Of a stretch of DNA of 64,000 nt, positions 26,707 through 36,112 are shown piece after piece (positions within the stretch are counted from its first letter, which is position 1; the number at the start of each line of letters is the position of its first letter). The position numbers and the translations under genes were made by a program. This DNA comes from an uncultured Acetatifactor sp. (lineage in GTDB: Bacteria; Bacillota; Clostridia; Lachnospirales; Lachnospiraceae): NCBI GenBank assembly GCA_934433135.1, contig CAKRZO010000002.1, positions 62,001-126,000 of the forward strand, in the 5' to 3' direction. The notes beneath the pieces were generated by a model. The model saw only the letters and a list, made by a program, of their open reading frames with translations. It searched no databases and had not been told where the DNA came from.

Positions 26707-26823
26707 TTTGGTTCTGCCTTTCTTTTTGAAAATAAGATAACACAAAAATAGCACAATTTGCGGGAAATAGCAAGGAAATATACGGTTGATTTTATAAGCG
26801 GTTACAAAAATCTGAAAAAAAGC

Positions 26824-26852
26824 TTCCTATTTATAGGAAAGTGTATTATAAT
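26824..26852 (+). promoter_or_regulatory. rho promoter region with palindrome
   Basis: TATAAT at 26847-26852 is a clear -10; the -35 position is covered by the perfect palindrome TTCCTATTTATAGGAA (26824-26839), an operator candidate. The leader then contains a weak GAGTC/GACTC stem followed by six T residues (26871-26915), too short to call a terminator with confidence. Confidence 0.45.
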
Positions 26853-26944
26853 AGTCACAGCGTGATAATCGAGTCATGAAGTCATGGGCACACATCGAGA
26901 TTCCGACTCTTTTTTCCATTCTAACTTTATTCAGGAGGTCTCTC

Positions 26945-29314
26945 ATGAGAGAAAAATATGAATCATTGCAGCTGGCGCAGTTGAAAGAGCTTGCCAAAGC
27001 ACGGGGATTAAAAGGAATTTCCGTTATGAGAAAGGCAGATCTGATCGAACTGATGCTGGCCGAAGATGAAAAGCAGGCACAGGCAGCACAGAAAGAGTCT
27101 GTCAGCAGTACAGAAGCACCCGCCGCTGCACGAAAAAAGAAAACAGTTCATTCCAAAACAGCCGGTAAACGGTCAGACAGTCCGAAAGCGGCAGGCAGAC
27201 AATCCGAAGACCGGGAGGCAGCCGATAAACAGCCGGAGAACTCTAACGCAGAGATGAAACAGCCGGAAAATTCTAAAGCAGATGCAAAACAGCAGGCAGA
27301 CACCGAAACGGACAGCAGACAACCGGAAAGTTCCGGAACGGACGGTAAACAGCCCGAAAACTCCGAAGGAAACGGCAGACGGGCGGAAAGTCCCAAAACA
27401 GAAAACAGACGTCCGTTAAATACCAGAACAGGCAGGAGAAAGCCGGAACAGGATTCACTACCGGTACAACAGAACAATTCCGAGAAGAACAGAGGACAGG
27501 ATCTCGGAGTAAATTCCAGAACCGTTATTAAAGTAAATAACAGAGAGCCTTACCCGGGAAGGGATTCCAGAATCACTTATGTACGGAATGAGAGTCAGAA
27601 TCCGTCCAGAGTAGAGAACGGGGGCTCAAGGTATGAAGCCCCCAGAAGCGACAGTTACGGACGCAGTGTTTATAACGGAAATTACGGCAGTAATGCAGGC
27701 TATAATAACAACAGCGGTTACGGAAGATCCAGCATTTACACGAAGCGTCAGGAGAATTACATTCGTGTCAACGAAAACCGCAGCAATTATAATGCTTACA
27801 ACACGGGAACCGGTAATGCCGGCGGCTATAATGGCAATAACAGTTCTTATAACAGTAGTAACAGTTCTTATAACAACAATATCAATTCCTATAACAGTTC
27901 TTACAATAGTAATAACAGCAGTTATAACGGTGCGGAAAGCCGGGAAGGACAGGCTTCGGAAACCGGAAATGAGGGAAGCGGCAGGAGCGAAAGCAGATCA
28001 TCGGAATATCGCCAGACCGAAAACCGTATGGCCGAGAGCCGCCCGGCCGAGAACCGTATGACGGAAAACCGTATGGCGGAAAACCGTATGACGGAGAATC
28101 GACCGATGGGGCAGGAAGCAGCACCCGGCAGAGGGATCAGAACGACGCAGGAGATATATGATGAGGCACAGTTTCCGAAGGAATTAGACAGTGGTCAGGA
28201 AGCGTACGGTATTTTGGAAGTTATGGGAGACGGATATGGGTTCATCCGCTGCGAAAATTTCCTGCCGGGAGATAACGATGTCTATGTGGCGCCCAGCCAG
28301 ATCAGGAGATTCGGATTAAAAACAGGAGATATCTTAAGGGGCAATAAGAAGATTAAAACGCAGCAGGAGAAATTCAGCGCACTGTTGTTTATCCGGTCTG
28401 TAAATGGTTTTTCTGTGGAGGATACCATGAAACGGGCGAATTTTGAGGATATGACACCGATTTTCCCGAACGAGAGAATTCGTCTGGAAACGCCGGGATG
28501 CAGTATCGCCATGCGGGCTATGGATCTGGTATGTCCGGTAGGCAAGGGGCAAAGGGGGATGATTGTGTCTCCGCCGAAGGCCGGTAAGACGACGCTTTTA
28601 AAGGAAGTGGCATCTTCTATTTTAAGCGGCAGCCCGGATATGCATATGTTGATTCTTCTGATTGACGAACGTCCCGAGGAAGTTACGGATATCAAAGAAG
28701 CCATTCACGGAAAAAACGTGGAGGTTATCTATTCTACGTTTGATGAGCAGCCGGAGCATCATAAGAGAGTTGCCGAAATGGTAATTGAAAGAGCAAAAAG
28801 GCTTGTGGAGCACAGACAGGATGTGGTAATCCTGTTAGACAGCATTACCAGACTGACCAGAGCCTACAATCTGATCGTGCCGCCCAGCGGAAGAACACTT
28901 TCCGGAGGACTGGATCCTGCAGCTCTGCATATGCCGAAGCGGTTTTTCGGCGCGGCACGGAATATGCGTCAGGGCGGAAGTCTGACCATTCTGGCAACTG
29001 CGCTTGTAGATACCGGCAGTAAAATGGACGATGTGGTTTATGAAGAATTCAAGGGAACCGGCAACATGGAAATGGTTCTTGACCGCAGATTATCCGAGAG
29101 ACGTATTTTCCCCGCGATTGATCTGCAGAAGTCCGGTACCAGAAGAGAAGATCTTCTCCTGGAGCCGGAAGAACTGGAAGCGATCAATATCATGCGCCGT
29201 GCCTTAAACGGTCTGAAGCCGGATGAAGCAACGGATAGGATACTGGATCTCTTTACACACACCAAGAATAACAGGGATTTTGTGAATTTGGTAAAGAAGA
29301 ACAGATTTATTTAA
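26945..29314 (+). CDS. rho: Transcription termination factor Rho with large disordered insert
   Basis: A 789-residue Rho; typical Rho is about 420. Residues 1-38 are the SAP-like N-terminal domain (LAQLKELAKARGLKGISVMRKADLIELM). About 40-415 are low complexity: first Lys/Glu/Gln/Pro-rich, then an Asn/Ser/Tyr/Gly-rich stretch (about 244-330), then ENRM-type pentapeptide repeats. The cold-shock RNA-binding domain follows (about 415-490, GYGFIR), then the hexameric ATPase with SPPKAGKTT and ILLIDERPEEVTD. ATG 26945 follows AGGAGG. Asn-rich inserts in Clostridial Rho can behave as prion-like or condensate-forming segments; whether this one does is inference. Confidence 0.95.
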   Translation: MREKYESLQLAQLKELAKARGLKGISVMRKADLIELMLAEDEKQAQAAQKESVSSTEAPAAARKKKTVHSKTAGKRSDSPKAAGRQSEDREAADKQPENSNAEMKQPENSKADAKQQADTETDSRQPESSGTDGKQPENSEGNGRRAESPKTENRRPLNTRTGRRKPEQDSLPVQQNNSEKNRGQDLGVNSRTVIKVNNREPYPGRDSRITYVRNESQNPSRVENGGSRYEAPRSDSYGRSVYNGNYGSNAGYNNNSGYGRSSIYTKRQENYIRVNENRSNYNAYNTGTGNAGGYNGNNSSYNSSNSSYNNNINSYNSSYNSNNSSYNGAESREGQASETGNEGSGRSESRSSEYRQTENRMAESRPAENRMTENRMAENRMTENRPMGQEAAPGRGIRTTQEIYDEAQFPKELDSGQEAYGILEVMGDGYGFIRCENFLPGDNDVYVAPSQIRRFGLKTGDILRGNKKIKTQQEKFSALLFIRSVNGFSVEDTMKRANFEDMTPIFPNERIRLETPGCSIAMRAMDLVCPVGKGQRGMIVSPPKAGKTTLLKEVASSILSGSPDMHMLILLIDERPEEVTDIKEAIHGKNVEVIYSTFDEQPEHHKRVAEMVIERAKRLVEHRQDVVILLDSITRLTRAYNLIVPPSGRTLSGGLDPAALHMPKRFFGAARNMRQGGSLTILATALVDTGSKMDDVVYEEFKGTGNMEMVLDRRLSERRIFPAIDLQKSGTRREDLLLEPEELEAINIMRRALNGLKPDEATDRILDLFTHTKNNRDFVNLVKKNRFI
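27676..28115 (+). repeat. Coding low-complexity repeats within rho
   Basis: An AAC/AGT/TAT-rich stretch encoding Asn-Ser-Tyr repeats (to about 27930) and, near 28020-28110, about six copies of a 15-bp unit of the GAAAACCGTATGGCG type encoding ENRM(A/T). Such repeats can change length by slippage. Confidence 0.8.
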
Positions 29315-29322
29315 AAAAAGTA

Positions 29323-29431
29323 TTGCATGATTTCGCTTCTTATGCTACAATAAAAAAGCTGTTTGTGGTTCCATAAGCAGTGAGGATGAGAACGACGAAC
29401 CAGGTAAGTTTATTATAGAGAGGTGAATGAA
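29323..29431 (+). promoter_or_regulatory. rpmE promoter and possible L31 autoregulatory leader
   Basis: TTGCAT (29323-29328) and TACAAT (29346-29351) are spaced 17 bp. The roughly 75-nt leader can form a stem TGGTTC/GAACCA around 29368-29403. L31 genes in Firmicutes often carry a structured autoregulatory leader, but I cannot confirm the consensus here. Confidence 0.45.
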
Positions 29432-29638
29432 ATGAAGGAAGGAATCCATCCCCAGTACTATCAGGCAACTGTAACCTGCAACTGCGGCAACACATTTGTT
29501 ACGGGATCTACCAAGAAGGAGATTCACGTGGAAGTTTGTTCCAAGTGCCATTCGTTCTATACCGGTCAGCAGAAGAATGCAAGAACTGACGGGCGTATCG
29601 ACAAGTTCAATAAGAAATACGGCATGGCTAACAAATAA
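29432..29638 (+). CDS. rpmE: 50S ribosomal protein L31, zinc-binding type
   Basis: A 68-residue ribosomal protein. It begins MKEGIHPQYY and keeps the cysteine pairs CNC and CSKC that bind zinc in the C+ form. ATG 29432 follows AGAGGTG; an ATG nine bases earlier is out of keeping with the family. It has its own promoter and a perfect terminator at 29650-29681. Confidence 0.96.
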   Translation: MKEGIHPQYYQATVTCNCGNTFVTGSTKKEIHVEVCSKCHSFYTGQQKNARTDGRIDKFNKKYGMANK

Positions 29639-29649
29639 GGTGTCAGTAA

Positions 29650-29681
29650 GGGTTGAGGTAGTGATACCTCAACCCATTTTT
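29650..29681 (+). terminator. Intrinsic terminator after rpmE
   Basis: A perfect 11-bp stem, GGGTTGAGGTA and TACCTCAACCC around GTGA, is followed by ATTTTT. Confidence 0.92.
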
Positions 29682-29701
29682 CGTTTAAGAAGGAGAAAGG
29701 T

Positions 29702-30730
29702 ATGGCAAGAAAAAGAAGATGCAGATATTCGGGTATCGGCGGGCAGGCGGTGCTGGAAGGCATCATGATGAAAAACGGAGACGACTATTCGGTTGCAGTC
29801 AGAAAACCCGATGGCAGTATTGAAGTGAAAAAAGACCGCTATCCGGGGATTTGTCATGGAAAGAAAGTAAAAAGCATTCCTTTTATAAGAGGAATTTTTA
29901 ATTTTATAGATTCTTTGATTTTGGGAAACAGGGCGCTGAATTATTCCGCTTCTTTTTATGAGGAAGAGGAGGACAAGACGCAGGAAGAAGAGGTTAAAGA
30001 GAAGAAGGCAAGGAAGAAGACACAAAGCAAGGAGACTTCCGAGCGGAAGGAAAAGGCTCTTACAACGTTGGTGACAATTATTGCTGTAGTACTGGCATTG
30101 GGGATTTTTGTGGTGCTTCCTTATTACATTGCTTCTTTGTTCCGCGGATTTATCCGGAATGCATCCCTGATGGCGATTGTGGAGGGATTGATCCGTATTC
30201 TGATTTTTATCCTTTATATCTGGTTAATCAGCGCCATGAAGGATATCAAAAGGCTGTATCGTTATCACGGCGCCGAACATAAATGTATCAATTGCATCGA
30301 AAGAGGGCGTACATTGACTGTTGAAAATGTAATGAGAAGTTCCAGACTTCATAAGCGCTGCGGAACCAGTTTCATTTTCTTTGTTTTTTTTGTCAGCATT
30401 ATTTTGTTCTTCTTTATTCGTGTGGAAAGTCCGCTTGCCAGAATTCTGATCCGGATACTGCTGATGCCGGTTGTGGCCGGAATTTCCTACGAAATCATCC
30501 GTCTTGCGGGAAGAAGCGATAATCTTTTTGTGCGGATCCTGTCTGCACCCGGTATGTTGATTCAGCGTATGACCACAAAGGAACCGGATGCGGAAATGGT
30601 ACAGGTTGCGATTGCCGCTGTGGAATCTGTATTTGACTGGAAAGCCTATTTACGGGAAAACTTCGGATATGAGGCGGAAGAGGAAACAGAGCGGGACAGT
30701 GACGTGGAAGAAATCTATGAAGAATTATAA
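29702..30730 (+). CDS. DUF1385 family membrane protein (YqhQ-like)
   Basis: A 342-residue protein that opens with the conserved GIGGQAVLEGIMMK block and contains the family YHGAEHKCINCIE motif (about residues 193-205). There are roughly four hydrophobic helices (about 120-142, 155-178, 222-242, 252-272) and an acidic tail. The function of the family is unknown to me. A Lys/Glu-rich segment at about 85-118 precedes the first helix. The last 14 bases overlap the prmC start, so the two are coupled. Confidence 0.87.
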   Translation: MARKRRCRYSGIGGQAVLEGIMMKNGDDYSVAVRKPDGSIEVKKDRYPGICHGKKVKSIPFIRGIFNFIDSLILGNRALNYSASFYEEEEDKTQEEEVKEKKARKKTQSKETSERKEKALTTLVTIIAVVLALGIFVVLPYYIASLFRGFIRNASLMAIVEGLIRILIFILYIWLISAMKDIKRLYRYHGAEHKCINCIERGRTLTVENVMRSSRLHKRCGTSFIFFVFFVSIILFFFIRVESPLARILIRILLMPVVAGISYEIIRLAGRSDNLFVRILSAPGMLIQRMTTKEPDAEMVQVAIAAVESVFDWKAYLRENFGYEAEEETERDSDVEEIYEEL

Positions 30731-31568
30731 AGAGTTTTGTCAGTGGGGAGAAGCTAAGCTTGCCGATGCAGGCATAGAAGAGGCAAAGCAGGATGCGAGA
30801 CTTTTGCTGGAATGGGTCTGCGGCACGGATCGTAATACCCTTCTGGCACATCCGGACAGAGAAGTTTCCGATGAGGAAGCAGAGCAATATGAAGAGAAGA
30901 TTATCCGCAGAGCACAGCGCATTCCGCTTCAGCAGATTCTCGGAACCCAGGAATTTATGGGGCTGTCTTTCTGGGTAAATGATAAGGTGTTGATTCCGAG
31001 GCAGGATACGGAGATCCTGGTGGAGGAAGTCTTACGCGATCTGCATGACGGCATGCGTATTCTGGATATCGGCACCGGATCCGGCTGTATTTTGATCAGT
31101 TTGCTGCAGTATTCCAATGCCTGTAGCGGCGTGGGAGTTGACATTTCCGCCGAAGCGCTTGAAGTGGCCGAGAGGAATGCACGGACAATCCTTGACAGAG
31201 GACAGGAGATTGCGTTTCGACAGGAAAATCTGCTGGAAGGTCTGGAAGAGAAATTCGACATTATTGTATCCAACCCCCCTTATATCCGGACAGCGGTGAT
31301 TGACACGCTGATGCCGGAAGTAAAGGAGCACGAGCCGTTGACTGCTCTGGACGGAAAGGAAGACGGATTGTATTTTTACCGGGAAATCCTCAAAAACTGC
31401 GGGAAAAATTTAAGCCGCGGAGGGAGCCTTTACTTTGAGATCGGGTATGACCAGGCCGGCGAAGTAAGAGATCTGATGGAGGAGGCCGGGTTTGTTGCGG
31501 TGGAAGTCGTAAAGGACTACGCCGGTCTTGACAGAGTTGTTTACGGGATTTATCAGGGATCCCTTTGA
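30717..31568 (+). CDS. prmC: Release factor glutamine methyltransferase
   Basis: A 283-residue SAM-dependent enzyme that N5-methylates the glutamine of the GGQ motif in release factors. The SAM-binding ILDIGTGSGCI and the catalytic NPPY (N186-Y189) are present. I chose ATG 30717, which overlaps the end of the preceding gene and gives the normal length; a longer reading from 30588 would run inside that gene. Its substrate gene prfA follows 102 bp downstream. Confidence 0.94.
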   Translation: MKNYKEFCQWGEAKLADAGIEEAKQDARLLLEWVCGTDRNTLLAHPDREVSDEEAEQYEEKIIRRAQRIPLQQILGTQEFMGLSFWVNDKVLIPRQDTEILVEEVLRDLHDGMRILDIGTGSGCILISLLQYSNACSGVGVDISAEALEVAERNARTILDRGQEIAFRQENLLEGLEEKFDIIVSNPPYIRTAVIDTLMPEVKEHEPLTALDGKEDGLYFYREILKNCGKNLSRGGSLYFEIGYDQAGEVRDLMEEAGFVAVEVVKDYAGLDRVVYGIYQGSL

Positions 31569-31670
31569 AACGAAAGCGCCTGCGGAATGGGGATTAACAG
31601 GCTTAAATGCGCCGCCTTTTAGCAGAATGGATGAAAAAGAAGATGCCGCAAGGCAGGAATGAGGAAGAAG

Positions 31671-32744
31671 ATGTTTGATAAACTGGAGGATCTTTTGATC
31701 CGTTTTGAAGAGATTATGGGAGAACTTCATGAACCGACTGTGACAGAGAATCAGAAGAGGTTCCGTCAGTTAATGAAGGAGCAAAGCGATCTGACACCGA
31801 TCGTGGAAGCGTATAAAGAATATAAGAAGTGCCGGCAGGAGGTGGAGGACTCTCTTGCCATGCTGGAAGAAGAAAACGATGAAGAAATGCGGGAAATGAT
31901 TAAGGAGACCTTAAATGAGAACCGCAAGAGAATAGAAGAACTGGAGCAGCAGATGAAAATTCTTCTGCTTCCCAAGGATCCGAATGATGATAAGAATGTT
32001 ATTGTGGAGATCCGGGCGGGAGCAGGCGGAGAAGAGGCAGCGTTGTTTGCTGCGGAAATGTACCGCCTTTATGTGCATTATGCAGAGAAACAGCACTGGA
32101 AGGTGGAAACCCTGAATGTGGATGAGACCGGTATCGGCGGCATGAAGGAGGTAAACTTCATGATCAGCGGCCAGGGCGCTTATTCCAGGTTAAAATATGA
32201 GAGCGGTGTGCATCGTGTACAGCGTGTACCGGAGACCGAGTCCGGCGGGCGGATTCATACTTCCACGGTAACGGTAGCGGTTATGCCGGAAGTGGAAGAT
32301 GTGGATGTCGTAATCGATGATAAGGACATCCGGATTGACGTAATGAGGGCTTCCGGAAACGGCGGGCAGTGTGTCAATACTACGGACTCCGCAGTCAGAC
32401 TGACCCACTATCCTACGGGAATTGTGGTTTACAGCCAGACGGAAAAATCCCAGCTGCAGAACAAGGCAAAAGCATTTGCTCTGTTACGGGCAAAGCTGTA
32501 TGATATCGAACAGCAAAAGCAGCATGATGCCGAGGCACAGCTGCGCCGCAGCCAGATCGGAACCGGAGACCGTTCCGAGAAGATAAGGACATACAACTTC
32601 CCGCAGGGAAGAGTGACGGATCACCGGATCGGGCTTACATTGTTTAAGCTGGACCGGATTATGAACGGAGATATTGACGAGATACTGGATGCCTGCATCG
32701 CTGCCGACCAGGCGGCAAAGCTGGCCAAGATGAACGAAAGTTAA
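31671..32744 (+). CDS. prfA: Peptide chain release factor 1
   Basis: A 357-residue class I release factor that reads UAA and UAG. The GGQ tripeptide is at 231-233 within RASGNGGQCVNTTDSAVR, and the N-terminal coiled coil (residues about 25-100) is intact. ATG 31671 follows GAGGAAG. It is adjacent to prmC, which modifies Q233. A family B inverted-repeat element begins three bases after the stop. Confidence 0.96.
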   Translation: MFDKLEDLLIRFEEIMGELHEPTVTENQKRFRQLMKEQSDLTPIVEAYKEYKKCRQEVEDSLAMLEEENDEEMREMIKETLNENRKRIEELEQQMKILLLPKDPNDDKNVIVEIRAGAGGEEAALFAAEMYRLYVHYAEKQHWKVETLNVDETGIGGMKEVNFMISGQGAYSRLKYESGVHRVQRVPETESGGRIHTSTVTVAVMPEVEDVDVVIDDKDIRIDVMRASGNGGQCVNTTDSAVRLTHYPTGIVVYSQTEKSQLQNKAKAFALLRAKLYDIEQQKQHDAEAQLRRSQIGTGDRSEKIRTYNFPQGRVTDHRIGLTLFKLDRIMNGDIDEILDACIAADQAAKLAKMNES

Positions 32745-32746
32745 AA

Positions 32747-32911
32747 CTAGCACACCGTCCTGCAAATAACCAGACCAAATAACTTGCCTGAATTTTCATC
32801 TACTGCATCAGAAAAACTTGACGTAGCCCGCTACGCCTGCGTTTTTCTTCTTTGTAGATTAAAAATTCATTCTGCGTTATTGGTCCAGTTATTTCTTATA
32901 CGTTGTACTAG
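32747..32911. repeat. Repeat family B, full element (165 bp, long imperfect hairpin)
   Basis: Ends CTAGCACA and TGTACTAG pair, and pairing continues inward: AAATAACC-AGACCAAATAAC with GTTATTGGTCCAGTTATTT, TGAATTTT with AAAATTCA, ATCTAC with GTAGAT, and CGTAG-CCCG-CTACG at the tip. A second partial copy is at 9354-9390. There is no open frame inside. It could terminate prfA transcription through the strong stem, although no T tract follows. Confidence 0.8.
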
Positions 32912-32959
32912 ATGAAATGCATATCTGAATGGTTGCGGTAAGACAAAGGAGGAGATCGG

Positions 32960-34777
32960 GTGGACTACAATGCCTTCTATTACGGAGATGAGTTTGAAGC
33001 ATATCTTTTTTTGGGTGCTCATGTGGAGAAAAACGGCGTTCGTTTTCGGACGTATGCCCCGGCGGCTGCAGATGTCGCGGTAATAGGAGAATTTTCCGAT
33101 TGGCGGGAATGCCCCATGGAGCGGATTCATGACGGCAGATTCTGGGAGGTTTTTATTGAAAATGCCCGGAAAGGACAGATGTATAAGTTCCGGATCCGCG
33201 AAGCAGGGGGAACGGTCAAAGATCATTGTGACCCTTACGGTTTTTATGCGCAGCTGCGTCCGGATACCGCCTCTATTATTTACGGACTGTCGGATTATGA
33301 CTTTGAAGACCGGCAATGGGTTGCGGACAGAGATACCCTGATGGAAAAACCGCTCAATATTTACGAAGTGCATGCCGGTTCCTGGAAGCAGAAGACAGAA
33401 GCGGGAGAGGAGGTAACCAAGCGCTGGTATCATTATCGCGATCTGGCGGAGTATCTGATCCCGTATATGAAAGAAAATTATTATAACTGCCTGGAATTGA
33501 TGCCGTTGGAAGAATACCCCTGCGATGAATCCTGGGGGTATCAGGGAACCGGGTTTTTCAGCGTTACCTCCCGATACGGGACCCCGGATGATTTAAAATA
33601 TCTGGTTAAGGCCTGTCATAAGAACGGAATCTGCGTGCTGGTGGACTTTGTGCCGGTTCATTTCGCGGTTGATGATTACGCACTGGCTTCCTATGACGGA
33701 AGCTGCCTGTATGAGTATCCGGATGCCCCGGCCGGAAGAAGCGAATGGGGAAGCTGTAATTTTATGCATTCGAAAGGGGAAGTGCGGAGTTTTTTAAAAT
33801 CGGCTGCCTGCTATTGGCTGTCCCAGCTGCATTTTGACGGGCTTAGGATGGATGCCATCAGCAATCTGATTTACTGGCAGGGCGATCGGAACCGGGGAGA
33901 AAATATTGAGGCAATCCGGTTCTTGAAAGGTTTGAATGAGGGATTGAAGCGTAGGGTTCCTTCCGTTATTTTAATTGCAGAGGATTCCACGGACTATCCC
34001 AATGTGACAAAGCCTGTCTGGGCGGGAGGCCTTGGCTTTGATTACAAATGGGATATGGGGTGGATGAACGATACCTTATCTTATTTTCAGTCGCCGCCTT
34101 ACCTTAGAAAAGAGCGGTATCATAAGCTGACCTTTTCCATGATGTATTTTTACAATGAAAAATATCTTCTGCCGTTTTCACATGATGAGTCCGTTCACGG
34201 AAAGGCAACGATCCTGCAGAAAATGAACGGTCAGTATGAAGATAAATTTCCGCAGGCCAGAGCCTTGTATTTGTATATGATGACCCATCCCGGGAAGAAG
34301 CTGAATTTTATGGGAAATGAGATCGGGCAGTTAAGGGAGTGGGACGAAAGACGGGAGCAGGACTGGGATATTTTAAGATACCCGCTTCACGACAGTTTCC
34401 ACAGATATATCCGGAAATTAAATGAGATTTATATGGAGAGGCCTTCTTTGTGGGAGGGAGATTATGATCCGTCCGGTTTTCAGTGGATTGACTGCCACCA
34501 GGAAGAAAGAGTTATTTATGCTTACGAGAGAAGAAGCATAAAGGGAAAGGTACCGGAGAGAATTGCTGCGGTTTTTAACTTTTCCGATCAATGTCAGGAA
34601 AATTATCTTCTGAATGTAGGAGAGGCGAAAAAGGTATCCGTGCTTTTGGATAGCGATGCGGTCTGCTACGGCGGGCAAGGAATTTGCGAAAAACAGAAAT
34701 TTACCATTACAGGGAAAGCTTTGCCGATTACTCTGGCACCTTTCAGCGGGATCTTGCTTTTGCTGGAGACGGAATAA
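32960..34777 (+). CDS. glgB: 1,4-alpha-glucan branching enzyme
   Basis: A 605-residue GH13 branching enzyme that introduces alpha-1,6 branches into glycogen. N-terminal CBM48-like domain (about 15-105), then the barrel with nucleophile D298 (GLRMDAIS), acid/base E341 (LIAEDS) and transition-state D409 (SHDES). The start is GTG 32960 after AAAGGAGG. No other glycogen genes are next to it, and the family length is normal for a short-form GlgB. Confidence 0.93.
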   Translation: MDYNAFYYGDEFEAYLFLGAHVEKNGVRFRTYAPAAADVAVIGEFSDWRECPMERIHDGRFWEVFIENARKGQMYKFRIREAGGTVKDHCDPYGFYAQLRPDTASIIYGLSDYDFEDRQWVADRDTLMEKPLNIYEVHAGSWKQKTEAGEEVTKRWYHYRDLAEYLIPYMKENYYNCLELMPLEEYPCDESWGYQGTGFFSVTSRYGTPDDLKYLVKACHKNGICVLVDFVPVHFAVDDYALASYDGSCLYEYPDAPAGRSEWGSCNFMHSKGEVRSFLKSAACYWLSQLHFDGLRMDAISNLIYWQGDRNRGENIEAIRFLKGLNEGLKRRVPSVILIAEDSTDYPNVTKPVWAGGLGFDYKWDMGWMNDTLSYFQSPPYLRKERYHKLTFSMMYFYNEKYLLPFSHDESVHGKATILQKMNGQYEDKFPQARALYLYMMTHPGKKLNFMGNEIGQLREWDERREQDWDILRYPLHDSFHRYIRKLNEIYMERPSLWEGDYDPSGFQWIDCHQEERVIYAYERRSIKGKVPERIAAVFNFSDQCQENYLLNVGEAKKVSVLLDSDAVCYGGQGICEKQKFTITGKALPITLAPFSGILLLLETE

Positions 34778-34800
34778 AGATACGGAAGGAGGAAGTGGGT

Positions 34801-35904
34801 ATGAAGAAACGAAAATTCGGTACAATAATCGCCATCGTGTTACTGTGCGCGCTGCTTGCCGGATGCGGAAAGAAAAATGAGAATCTGGAAAAAGGGATGC
34901 AGGCGATAGCACAGCTGGATTATGCCCAGGCGCTGTCGGATTTCGCGGCAGCGGAAAGCGCCGGGGAACAGAAACGGCTTGTTGCCAGGGGCAAAGGAAT
35001 TGCCTATATGGGACTGACGCAATATGAGGAAGCGCTTGCCTGCTTCCGGGAAGCTTTGCAGCTTTCCGACGGATGGGTGCAGCCTTTGGATTATGATTTG
35101 AATTATTATCTGGCAGCTGCCAGTGCCAAGTGCGGTTTGTATGAGGATGCGGATGAAATCTACAATGCCATTCTTGCAATGCGCCCCCAGGAGACGGATG
35201 CCTATTTTTTAAGAGGCAATGTCAGACTGGCGCTTTCCGAAAAGGAAGCGGCGATTGAGGATTTTGACAAAGTGCAGTCCATGACACCGGAAGATTATGA
35301 CAGGCTGATTCAGATTTATGAAGTGCTTGCAAATTACGGCTATTTTACAGAAGGAAAAGAATACCTGTATGCTGCCCTCGGAGTGACATCGCCGCAGGAA
35401 GACGGGCAGGGTAAAATAGATGCCTCTTCCTATGAAAAATCGTCTTCCTTTGCCAAAATGTCCGATTATGATAAGGGAAGAATTTTCTATTATCTGGAAG
35501 ATTATGAGAAGGCCTATACCTACCTGGAGGAAGCCAGCAAAAAAGGGGGAGCCCTTGCAAGCCTGTATCTGGGGCGTTCCTATGAGGCAACCGGAGATTA
35601 TAACTATGCAGCCAATGTTTATCAGGCATACCTTGCAAAAGATACGCAGAATGCCGAAATCTATAATCAGCTGGGCCTTTGCGAAATGACCCGGAAAAAT
35701 TATGATAAGGCACTGGAGGCTTTTGAAGCAGGTTTAAATCTGAATGACAGCGCCATGCAGCAGAGCCTTTCCTTTAACGAAGTGGTTGCTTATGAATATC
35801 TGGGAGATTTCCGAAAAGCGGCGGTGCTGATGGAAGCTTATCTGAAAAATTATCCGGATGACGAAAAAGCCAAACGGGAATACGATTTTCTGTCAACCAG
35901 GTAG
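34801..35904 (+). CDS. TPR-repeat lipoprotein
   Basis: A 367-residue exported protein with signal peptide and lipobox LLAGC (Cys22), followed by about eight tetratricopeptide-like helix pairs (for example YEEALACFREALQLSDG and YNYAANVYQAYLAKDTQNAEIYNQLGLCEM). TPR domains bind protein partners; the partner is unknown. ATG 34801 is preceded by AAGGAGGAAG. It lies 23 bp after glgB and may be cotranscribed. A family A repeat follows the gene. Confidence 0.87.
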   Translation: MKKRKFGTIIAIVLLCALLAGCGKKNENLEKGMQAIAQLDYAQALSDFAAAESAGEQKRLVARGKGIAYMGLTQYEEALACFREALQLSDGWVQPLDYDLNYYLAAASAKCGLYEDADEIYNAILAMRPQETDAYFLRGNVRLALSEKEAAIEDFDKVQSMTPEDYDRLIQIYEVLANYGYFTEGKEYLYAALGVTSPQEDGQGKIDASSYEKSSSFAKMSDYDKGRIFYYLEDYEKAYTYLEEASKKGGALASLYLGRSYEATGDYNYAANVYQAYLAKDTQNAEIYNQLGLCEMTRKNYDKALEAFEAGLNLNDSAMQQSLSFNEVVAYEYLGDFRKAAVLMEAYLKNYPDDEKAKREYDFLSTR

Positions 35905-35921
35905 GGAATTCATGCCGAATG

Positions 35922-36019
35922 GTAACAGTTCAGACGCGCCATTCGCAAAACCGCGCTTTCAGCGCTTTTTCGCTGCTTTGCAGCTATTTTTGCTCATGAA
36001 TGCTTGTCTGAACTGTTAC
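35922..36019. repeat. Repeat family A, copy 2 (98 bp, internally deleted)
   Basis: Perfect terminal inverted repeat GTAACAGTTCAGAC/GTCTGAACTGTTAC. The left internal part (GCGCCATTCGCAAAACCGCGC) is present but the right hairpins of the longer copies are missing, so this looks like a deletion derivative. Confidence 0.85.
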
Positions 36020-36112
36020 ATCAAATGAGGGACAGAATACCTTTTGAACCTCATATCACTGCTTTATAGAATAAAAATGGCCCGCACGGAAGCGGCGCGG
36101 AAAAGAGGAAAA

